From: Harmothoe impar
Taxonomy: Eukaryota > Annelida > Polychaeta > Phyllodocida > Polynoidae
NCBI GenBank assembly: GCA_947462335.1
Contig: OX381715.1
Span: forward strand, 36,680,650-36,744,649
Direction: 5' to 3'
DNA length: 64,000 bases
The position numbers were made by a program, and so were the translations under genes. Shown in pieces: positions 10,597 through 22,500 of this stretch. Position 1 is the stretch's first letter, and every line of letters begins with the position of its first letter. The notes under the pieces were generated by a model. That model searched no databases. It was not told where the DNA came from and saw only the letters and a program-made list of their open reading frames with translations.

Positions 10597-13500
10597 CTGC
10601 AAGGGCATCACAGACATCATATTACTGGTACTTGTCACATAGTCTCTTTATATATCAAATGGCTGTTTACTGATCTCGTACTAATGGAATAGTCCCTACA
10701 GGATATTTAATAGTGTCTGCATTAACATCCACAATGACACCTGTCAATATTGTTTACACTCATATTGTAGTATTCATGTTTATGCGATATATACCTCAAA
10801 ATTTGGTATATTTGTAAGCATTATTCAATTCCATGTTGCAAATAAACAAATCCATAAAAATGATAGGCTCATATATATATATACACGGTCATACAGGACA
10901 AGGTTTTAGGATAAAAGGTCATACAGGTTAAGGCTGCAAGGTCATGCAGGATACAGGTTAGCGCTGCAAGGTCATACAGGACACAGGTTGGGGCTACAAG
11001 GTCATACAGGATACAGGTCAGGGTTATTTATAAGGTCATACAGGATACAGGTTAGCACTACAAGGGCATACAGGACACAAGTAAGGGTTACAAGGTCATG
11101 CAGGATACAGGTCAGGGTTACAAGGTCGTACAGGACACAGGTTAGGGATACAAGGTCATACAGGACACAGGTTAGGGCTACAAGGTCATACAGGACACAG
11201 GTTAGGGCTACAAGGTCATGCAAGATACAGGTCAGGGTTACAAGGTCGTACAGGACACAGATTAGGGCTATAAGGTCATACAGGACACAGGTTAGGGCTA
11301 CAAGGTCGTACAGGACACAGGTTAGGGCTACAAGGTCATGCAGGATACAGGTCAGGGTTACAAGGTCGTATAGGACACAGGTTAGGGCTATAAGGTCATA
11401 CAGGACACAGGTTAGGGCTACAAGGTCATACAGGACACAGGTTAGGGCTACAAGGTCATACAGGACACAGGTTAGGGCTACAAGGTCATGCAGGATACAG
11501 GTCAGGGTTACAAGGTCGTACATGACACAGGTTAGGGCTATAAGGTCATACAGGACACAGGTTAGGGCTACAAGGTCGTACAGGACACAGGTTAGGGCTA
11601 CAAGGTCATGCAGGATACAGGTCAGGGTTACAAGGTCGTACAGGACCCAGGTTAGGGCTATAAGGTCATACAGGACACAGGTTAGTGCTACAAGGTCGTA
11701 CAGGACACAGGTTAGGGCTACAAGGTCGTACAGGACACAGGTTAGGGCTACAAGGTCATACAGGACACAGGTTGGGGCTACAAAGTAATACAGGACACAG
11801 GTTAGGGCTACAAGGTCATGCAGGATACAGGTCAGGGTTACAAGGTCGTACAGGACCCAGGTTAGGGCTATAAGGTCATACAGGACACAGGTTAGTGCTA
11901 CAAGGTCGTACAGGACACAGGTTAGGGCTACAAGGTCGTACAGGACACAGGTTAGGGCTACAAGGTCATACAGGACACAGGTTGGGGCTACAAAGTAATA
12001 CAGGACACCAGTTGGGGCTACACGGTCATACATGGCACAGGTTAGGGCTAAAAGTTCATACAGGACACTGGTTAGGGCTACTATAGGTCATACCAGACAC
12101 AGATTATATCCAACTGCCTATTTTATATTGACCATGACCTTGATTTGACCTTGACACTGTGAGACAAGGCTGACCTTGACCTACCTGTATCTGGCGGCGA
12201 CCCTGTAGTAGGCGGAGGTGCCATCTCCAGGACACCTACAGGTGTAGCGGCAGTTGGTGCAGGAACGCCGCCCCCGGCCTCTACCCCTGCTGCTGCTGCT
12301 GCTACATTCTAACTGTCCCTGGGGGCCGAAGATGAAGCCCTCTGTAACAAAACACACACAGAGTATGTTAGTTTATGTGTACAGGGGTCCTTTAAGCCTT
12401 TAAGGATGGCATGTCGTTGAATGAAATTTGTTGCTATGATCCACCAGTGCACTGATATTCCTAGGCTCCCTATACGCCCAACCTCTCAGTCACTAGTGCC
12501 TAACCTAGTTAGTCATTTTTTGGATCCCTATACGCCCAACCTAGGTCAGTTATTATTGTCAGGTTGGTCAGTACTGACCAACCCACTTTAGTTGTTTTAT
12601 TTCCAGGGGGAGCCACTGAGTGGTCATGACAGGTGGCCCCAACTAGTGTTATACAAATACAACACACCAATGATGAACCTAGGTTAGCCCTAACTGACTG
12701 ACCCCTCGGTCATTTTTGAATATAACTTTGCCATCATGACTAACACTCATATGACCAACCTAGGATAGTCTGTACTGACTAACCCTTTCAATCTATGGAT
12801 TTTCAGTGTGCAGCCCCAGTGAGTAACTAGCCAGTGCTGCATTGGTACATCATGTCGACCCTTTTGGAGTGTCTCAACCCCGTAGGGTCAGCATGTTACT
12901 TGAATGCAGCAGCGGTGTTACTCGCCAGGACTGCATAACATGTTTGCTTGTGATTTCTACAATGCCAATAATAACCAAATGCCTTTGCTTCATGAAGAAA
13001 GGCTACTGATAAACCTTTCATTTGGTCTATTTAGATTCATCCTAGCCTGCCATGATTCCCGTCTAGGGCCTTTTGAAATTTTGAGAAATTCCAGGGAGAA
13101 CTGGGACACTTCGAGGAGAACTGGGACACTACCTGGGGAGAACTGGGACACACCAGGGAGAACTGGGACAGTGTAAATAGTGTGATTATTAACTAATGAA
13201 ACATCATTTTGCTTTGCTTTAAGTTCAATATGATCATATGTAACATATTAGCTTCAGTCCTAGGTCTGAGAGAAAAAAAATTAAAGCACAGTAAATCTTC
13301 ACCCAGAGTGTCCCAGTTCTCCCCGATAGCCAAGAGTGTCCCAGTTCTCCCTGCAATGAGTGTTCCAGTTCTCCCCAGGTTGAGATTTTTAAGCAAAATG
13401 TTAATACAGTTCAAAATATGCTTAACTGTGTTTTTGTAAGTTGCTGGTCATTTTGCCATCTATCAATGCTACATAATGCAACACAAAAATATTTTCTCAT

Positions 13501-16500
13501 CAAAAGGTAACACTACGTAAATCTAATCTTCCAAGACCTGAAAAAAAAACTTTTTTTCCTAAAAATGTTATAATCTGTTATAGTTCTAAGTATAATAACA
13601 TCACAGAATTTTTTTTTATCATAAGGGAGTGGCCATTTTTTAACAACATGGGGGGGTTGGTGGATTTGGGGGAGGGACCAAAAGAATTTGGACCTCTCTT
13701 GAGGGGGGGACCAAAAAAATTGCACCTCTTTTTAGCGAAAAAGCCCGCGCGCTACTATAGCCCAAAGGGGTCGGCTGCGCTCAATTTCAACTTGTCTTAG
13801 GGGGGGACCAAAAAAATTTCGACCCCTCCCGTGGGGGGGGGACCAAAAAAATTTCAACCCGCTTGCGTGAAAATCCACCGACCCCCCCCCCCCCCTGTTG
13901 TTAAAATATGACCACTCCCTAAAAAAACTTAGATATTATTTGCCCAAAAAATAGCATCAGCGGTTATGCATTAAAGTCATTGGTTATGGGCAGAATACAC
14001 AGTGTCCCAGTTCTCCTTTGTCCCAATTCTCCCAGGTCTCCCCTACACAGCCAAAAAGTGGGAGTGTTCCGCTCATCATGACTGCATTCATGCATCATAC
14101 CGATCCTTCAGGAGTTTATAGGAGAATATGGCTCAGCATTAACATATCATGGAACAGTTGATGTTCATTTTATTATTGAAGAGGAAACACTTGAATGAAA
14201 TAACAATATTGGATCAAGCTATAATGAATCACAGATGGTGGGCAACGTTGTCTCGAATCCAAACAGTCTCACCAAATCGAGACAGGTTCAAAATTTATGA
14301 CCGGCTGACGTCTGTGACTGGCTGACATTTGTGACACCCATTCTGGTGTTCGACCCCCTAAAGCTGGGGGGGGGGATCCTGTTGGGACATTACACTGAAA
14401 GTTGCATAGTCCGATGAAAAGGGCTCAAAACTTACCTAATTTATCAAACATTATTCCCCAGAATTCAGCTTAGATTTCAGCTAATCATCAATTTCATGCT
14501 CAATTTAGGACTTTTGGAGTGCATACTATGTCCACCCATTAAAAATACACTGTAAAAGGCTGTACCTGTGTTCATGGGACCCTCTTAATTGCCTCTTATT
14601 ACCCATCAATGATATCTTATTGTGCCCCATCCCCGGGGCCCCATCCTCCAAATATAATATTGTAATGACATTTTTAACACATTTAAGACTGTAGCTCACG
14701 AACTTGGGCCAATTTTCTTGCTTATGACCGGGTGCCGTCTCTGACTGGGTGCCGCCTCTGACCAGGTGGCGTCTCTGACCGGACGTCACTTTGGAAATTC
14801 AGTTATCTTCTACCAACAGCAGGAGGCTAATTATAATTATAGAACAACTGCCATAAAGTTTTTACAAATCCTTACATATATGAGTATAGGTTAAAAACTT
14901 TGAAAACCCTCTTTTTTGACACCAGGTCAGATACGGCACTCAGTCAGAGATGGCACCCAGTCAGAGACGGCACCCGGTCAGAATTTGAAATTGGGAGTGA
15001 TCCGAGCTACGTACCTGGTCATATATGTCAGCCGGTCAAAAACAACAGCTGTTCATAGACTTTGAACCTGTCTCGATTTGGTGAGACTGAGTCCCATACT
15101 GAATGAATCAGTGCCCTGGCATTGGTGGTACCTACATGTAACTACCACAGACACCACAGCCCCTGACCCCCAGCTGTCCCAGGGTGTCCCCATCTGCATC
15201 TTACATGTACACAGAGAAAAAGTGGGAGTCAGATGGACTCACATGCCGCAGTCAGGCATGTGTCACCAAAAGCACCCTTATGTGAAAGGCTGACTTTCAC
15301 TGTAAAGAGGGTCCAGCATGGCTTGACTTTCATGCCAATGTGAGTCCAGAATTACCCAACTTTCTATCCAAAACAGGGTCCAACAATGCCTGATTTATTG
15401 GCGTGAAAGTCAGGCCATGCTGGACTCTGTATGGCTGACCCTGGTCACAGAGGAGTCAGGTACTGCCTGACCTTTGCTGTAGTGAGAGTCCAGCAGTGTC
15501 TGACTCTTGTATCAGAGAGATACTTAAGCAGTATAATTACAACCTGAGGGAGTAGACCTAAAATTTAGCCATGATTCCTACTCGTTAGCCGCTTACTGAG
15601 GCACTTGAAAATCTCATTCAAAATATAACTGTTGTCCTAGATAGGGGATGGTGTGCTATCACAGACCACCAGTAATTTAGGTATGTAGCAGCATAGAGGT
15701 ACATGTACCAACATATGTCAGAGGTGATCCCAGTATGTCAATGTATTAAACTTTCAAATCCACAAGAATGGTGTCCTACCATTATTTATGCCAGGGGGGG
15801 GTGCATATCAGGGGGGGGGGGTCATTTTTTTTAGGGGTATTCGGAGGGGGGGGTCTTTTTTTTTCAACCTATTCTTAGGGGGGGGTCTTTTTTTCCAACC
15901 TATTCTGAGGGGGGGGTCATTTTTTTTAGGGGTATTTATTTGGGAGGGGGTATTTTTTTACGCAGATTTCACGACACATGTCGCGAATTGGGGTCATAAA
16001 GACAGCAGAACTTTGCTAAATTTCTTGCCCACCAATTGACACTTTGAATGATTCACTACTTTTCTTTTCCTAAAACAACAATAGCTGGAGAAAGAACATT
16101 AATTCAACACAAGAATAGGAGTACAGAATGTGGGGGGTCTAAACAGCAAAGCTATCAGTGTGCAGCTAGATGAATGCTATTGTGGCACCGAAATATGACA
16201 GTACGGTATCTGAAATAGTTTGGGTTAATTGGGTTTTAGCCTTGCCCTATCACGTTTTGGCGTCCATATGCAAGGGTGAACTTGCCTATATATGTCTAGA
16301 CCCTGCCTTTCTTCACAATAGAGGAGCACATGCACGGTATGCAAGATGCAAATCTAACTCATATATTGATACATTGTAGCTAAGGTCCACTCCACCAGTT
16401 AACCCTTTAGGGCCGACCCCAAAAAAAATTTCTGGTGGTGGGGGGCGAGACATTTTCACAGGAACTGCCCCTGGGCCGAGCCTTGGCTGATTCCCATAGA

Positions 16501-19500
16501 GTTATGTCGACTATAGTCGATGCTCGGCCAGCCATGGTGTCGACTATAGTCGATGCTCGGCCAGCCATGGTGTCGACTATAGTCGATGCTCGGCCCTAAA
16601 GGGTTAAAGGCGTGATTACACCAGTCATGATACACACTTTTCCTTGGTGCCTTGTACCATACCCTGCGAAATGGTCCACAGCGTTCTGATTGCAGAGCTC
16701 TCAATTTTTTTAGAATAACTTCACCATCTCCCTAATACCTGTCTGCTTCTCACAGATTCTAGGGCTTATAAAATCAGTAGATTCATAGAGTAAACCTGAT
16801 CATCCCACTATAAATCGGTGTACCAAATGCCTTGAAATGTAGCAAATAGCCACAAGATCCACAGAATTTTCTGCTGCGGATGCCACTCCTTCTGTCATCA
16901 ATTTCTAAATCTCCCTCTAAGTTCATCTTTGGCTTCAACAGACATCAGGCACTGAATTATCATTGCTACTCATTGCTCCTTGGGCTCATCAGATTTTTTA
17001 CAGCTCTATATTTGGTTCTGGTCAAGTTGCTGCCGACGTTCTGCAGGGTTATCAGTAAGTTATTCATCAAGTTCGGGATCCAGCTTAAATCCTATAATCC
17101 TTATTTTACTGTCAACACTTGACATGGTCTTCTACCACAAAGAAAGACAAGCGCTACTGCCCACACAGAGGCGAGGGTCCTTACCCTAGAACTTTGAAGG
17201 CTGGTGCCTTATGGCATTTCCTCAAATGAAGGTCATCAACTATGGTGCAAGTCACATCCATGCATAACATTGATGGCTTAAGTGATTGTAATTGATCTAC
17301 CAAAGACACGTTCCTCTGTGACTCTTTGTTCTACTTCAAATTTTCACCCTCAGCTCCCTATTTCTTACTGATCCTAGCCTTTGGAAAACCAAACTACGTT
17401 TAAATAGTGATCTAGTTCATTTAGCTGCAAGTTATAATACCAGGATACATTAAAATAGGCCGATTGACCTCTAGATTTTCAAAATTTTCCTCAGGTTTGT
17501 CACTATTATAACGTACAGAGCATCCCTTCATCAAACATCAATCTTTGTTTTAAGCTGCAGTGGTAGCGGAACAGTGGGGCCTGGGGGCCTAGTAAAGTTG
17601 GGGAGCCCACTTTTTTGGGAAACATGAACATTCTAGACTCAGAGTACCCAAGAATACACCAATCTCAAGTTAAATTTCTATTAATTTCTTGAATGACAAG
17701 CTCAAAGTCCCTCAGAACACATCAATTTCAATGTAAAATTACAAAATTTTCCATGGATCATATAGTAGACTTCAGACCACTCGGAATAGACTAATTTAGG
17801 TATTTGACATTTAAATGTCAAATACCTAAATTTTCCTGGGGCCTGCGGCCCCAAAGCAACCATCTGTTTCTCCCTCCAACCAACACCCATCAGCTGGCCT
17901 TGGGAGCTGGGCCTCCCCCAACTTTATCCACCTTCCGCTGCCCCTGAGCTGGGCCATTTAATTTTACTTCTACCAAACAGTATTAGCAGGACTTGTTGGT
18001 GGGGACCAAAAGAATTACACCCATTTTTAGCAAAAAAATTCAAACATACCACGGAACCAGAAAAATGTGCACTCTCCACATGTGGGAGATGCAAAAATAT
18101 TTACCATATTGTGATGCCCTATAACTACTCCCTCAAATAATGGTTAAGCACATGCTATAATAGGTTATAGAATAGGACTATGTAGACTTTGTATGTCGTT
18201 GATGCCATTATTAAGTATTTATAAACGTCTATGGTGAGGGGGGGGGTCATTTTTTTTCAACCTATTCGGAGGGGGGGGGGGTCTTTTTTTTTTAACCATT
18301 CGGAGGGGGGGGTCTTCTTTTTTTTTACCCTTTCGGGGGAATGGGTCTATTTTTTACGTATTCGTTTTGCCAAACGCCCGCCCCCCCCCCTGCCATAAAT
18401 AATGAACGCTCCCTTATGCTCTTTACTGCAATGTGTCCCCACCTGGTATCAAAAGAAGAAGGTTCAGGGCTGTGTGTGACTCTCATCCCAGAGTCAACTA
18501 TTGCCTGGCTGTGGAAAGAAAGTCAGGCTGACTCTGAGGGGGGGGGGGGGCTGGGGGAAGGTCCAGCTGCCATCACAGACCTGACCCGTATAGGCCCTGA
18601 CCCCCCCCCCCCCCCCCCCCAGCTGCCATTCCGTGGCGTTGTTTGTTATCCTTGGGTGGGGAACAATTTGAGGATTGTCATCACACGTCACGCAGACCAA
18701 ACAACAGGCAGGGAACGATGGTTGTAACTATCTGTGATAATAAATCATTAACCATGTAAGGACAGCATAGTGATTTAGCCCTTTATGGACGTCATGGTGC
18801 ATGAATGCAGCCTCGGCCAGTAACTCGTCAGCGCTGCATTTATGCATCATGACGATCCTATGTGGTAGAGATACTCAATGCAGCCTCCGTGAGTAACCCG
18901 CCAATACTGCACCAATACAGCATTGGCGAGTTACTCACGGAGGCTGCATTGGTGCATCATGATGACAAATGCCATCTTTTAGTAATATCATACATGCTGC
19001 ACTTAAAGAGTTAATGCATTATGTCCCTGTGTTAGCATGATGCATAAATGCATGCTGATCCCATGGGGTTGATACACTCCTGGAGGGTTGGCATGGTGCA
19101 TCAAAAGCATGCTGCCGGGTCATGAGGCATTATGACGATAAATTTGCATGATGCCATGAGTCGTCATGTTGGCCTTAAGGGGTTAAGTAATTCAGATTCA
19201 GTACATAACTCTACCATGCTGATAGATGAGATGGTTGCCATGGAAACTGAATAATTGCAATTAAACATCAAGTGTATTTCTATAAACAAGATCGGTGATT
19301 AAGGTCATGTAAACCAAGTGGTGTATTAACAGTTCATAACCTTCTGAATTGAAGCCAATATCAGTTTGTCAAACTGAGTGTCTGGGAATGATTTCCCGCA
19401 CTTTTATTATTTTCATTGCATATAATGAGTCCTTAGCTTAACCAGTGTCTAATTTATATGCGTCCTACCCAGACAGACGACATCACTATGTTACTGTAAG

Positions 19501-22500
19501 GCTCCCTTATTTCTGCTTAGTGTTCCCCGTTCTCCTACCTCTACAAGTGTGTGTGCACGTGTCCATGTTAGGGAGTGTCCATTTATTAATTACACGGGAG
19601 GGGGGATTTTTAGAGCCTGTAGAACTTTCCGCGCCCCACCCTCACCGAAGGGGCCAACAATTTTCATCCCCTTCCTTTGCTATTGCCCAGTGGGCAAATT
19701 TTAGTTGATTCAATGTTGATTCAACGTGTGTAGTGACATGATATCAACAGTTGATACAGGGTTGTCATTTGGTTGATATTGATGAGGTCATCAACGTTGA
19801 TCATTCATCAGTGATTCAACATTGATATGGCCATTGTGAATCAACAACGAATAAACATAATAAATAATGATTTACATTGATTTGATATTGACTGCTGATG
19901 GATAATTTGAGATTAAGAATAAAGTCATGTTTTCAACCTAAATGCAGTATTCTTTTGTAGACGCATTCCTTGCAATTTGTATATTTTCATTACAACATTG
20001 TCCCCCCATTTCTCCTAGATTAAATGCTAATCCTAGCACCATCTAGGGCAGGGGTACATGCATGACCTCTGCTGACCACACTAAGAGGCATTCATATTCA
20101 TTTCAAACTACATTTGTAACCTGGTTAGGACTGAGGCTTTATCTATTATTCTTAGCAACATAAAGGGTGTCTTACTGCATTTATTCGTGTCATTTAATTC
20201 CATATGACAACCAAATGCACACACCATAGCATCAATGTTGAAAACGTGTTGATCTACCCTGTAACCCTATTTCAACCAGTTGTCAACGCTGAATCAAGGT
20301 TTTGTGCCCACTGGGTGTTTTTATAGGAAAGGGGCATACGTGTACCCCGCTAATACGGGTCTGAATCGTTACGCCCCTCCCCCTCAGCATGCTCTGACAG
20401 GTGGGTTTGACTTTTTCATACCCCCAAACCCACCACACACCCCTGTAATGTACAAATGAACACCTCCCTAATCAAGCGCTATTTGAGATAGGTGGCCATG
20501 TGTGGGCAGCACTCGTGTCTGTGTTTTGGTCACCAACTGTACAAACACTATACACCTACAGATGTCACGGCCCGTCTAGACATGGCTCGTGTTATGTCTG
20601 CAGTGAAAAGTAACCCCACCTTATTTTGATAACTTTGAGTGTGGGCTTTTATGCAAATGGCAAAAAAAAGGGCATGAAAATCGCTCTTTTGTGCAATAAA
20701 ATGAAGGTATAAGATTATTGAGAAATATCCCCATATTAAGTAAATTTCTGAAAAAATCACAGGGGACAGAGGTACAAACGGCCTAAGCCAGGTCAGCATG
20801 TATGGTTTACATGTTTATATCTAGTTGTACATTTGTATCATGTTTTAAAAGAAAAAAGAATCGGGCAATTTGGCAGAATTTCTGAAATTGTCATAGTCAA
20901 GGCAGAGACTATCATGTGGCACTTTCAATGTTTCATGTTGAAAACAAAACACCTGAAAATGAAAATTTGACCTGCCTTCCATTGACACTAACTCATTTCA
21001 ATTCAATTATCCAAATTAGATAGTCAACCTGCCCGAAGGGGATGTGGAGAGATGACAAATACATGGACAAGAGTAGCCTACACGTAACTTCGATTAAACG
21101 CCCATCAACATTCAGGAGTGTTAACTTTTTAAGGGCCGCATAGTGCACTAATGCAGCTAGGCCTTTAACCGTCATGGATGGAGCCCTGTCAAGTAACTCG
21201 CCAGGGCTGCATTCATACATCATACTGACCCTACAGGATTGATACTATCATGAAGGGTCAATGCAGCTCTGGCGAGTTACTCACCAGAGCTGGAATGGTG
21301 CATCATGAGGACAAAAATCGCCTTAAGAGACATTCCCTCCTTAAAGGGTTAATGTGTTATCTGACCGTCCTGTGTGCTGGTATCTGATATAGATCAGTAT
21401 TATGAAGCACACTATTAAATCACAACCTATTAACCCTTTAAGGACAGCATAATGCCTAATATTTCATGTCCATTTGTCATCATGATGTCATCATCGCTGG
21501 CGAGTCACTGGCCAGTGCTGGGTTGCTGTATCATGGTTACCATCCAGGAGTGCCTCAACCCTGTGCAGTATAGGCATGATGCATGAAAGCAGCACTGCAT
21601 GGCGAGTCTTCACACCAGGGCTGCATTCATGCATCGTGGTAACAACGGGCATCGTGTTTTAAAGGAGCATACTGTCCTTAAAGGGTTAAATTGAGATGAC
21701 CCATTACGCTAACTGGTATATGTAGTAATAGACAATGGGGGTGGGGCTGGTTTTGCCACCTCTGCCATTTAGCTTGCACATTGTTTATGTTTTATAATAG
21801 TAGCAACGCAACAAAAAGGGAGTGGTCACTTTAACAACATGGTGGGGGGGAGGGACAAAACATATTTTGAAAATAGACCCTCTTGAGTGTATGACCAAAG
21901 AGTAGGGTTCACCCTTTTTAGCGAAAAGTGTAGTGTGTTATATCTAAGCTAAAAGAGTGGAGGAAAATCATTTTATCACCCCAAAAAATGTCAGCGCGGT
22001 CACAGCCACCACCCCCTCCCCTCCCGCCCTTTGGCTTAAACTTATATCGTCACCCTATTACACACTGCGTCAAATCATGGACATGTGGACGTCGTTGGAC
22101 ACGACTTGCCCGTTTTTTTCAGAACATATAGACAGCAGATGTTGACTGGTTATTCAAGAAATTATTAAAGAAAGGGTAGAAAGGGTAACTTGATGACAGT
22201 TTGACAATATGAGAATAACGCCCCCCTCCCCCAGCCCTCCTGTTGTTAAAAAGTGGCCACTCCCTCATATTGTCAGCAGATTGCCTCCAGCACCTTTTGA
22301 TTAATATAGAAGTTAATGCAATTTCAACCCAGTAAGGGCAACATTTGGATTCCAACATATGTGGCCTATTTCCCCCAGTTTGCGTTTGTGTATAGTGGAT
22401 CCAATGCACGGCCGATCAGAAATACACCTGGAATGATCCTGTAAATATTTACTATGTCAGCAATAAAGGTAGTACTAGATCGCCTAAGTTAGCCTTATGA

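Noticed and set aside
10988..12033. 266-residue plus-strand and 343-residue minus-strand ORFs
   Set aside because: Both are translations of the 30-bp minisatellite; the ten-residue periodic peptide exists on both strands because the unit is a multiple of three.
10888..12100. CRISPR-like array (30-bp units)
   Set aside because: Units are contiguous with no unique spacers and the context is an animal intron; it is a minisatellite.
15130..15195. Minus-strand exon with donor gtaggt reading MGTPWDSWGSG
   Set aside because: Lies in a dispersed repeat, with no in-phase partner and no conservation evidence.
22119..22409. 96-residue minus-strand ORF
   Set aside because: Crosses the end of a G-rich MITE; no splice context or recognisable domain.
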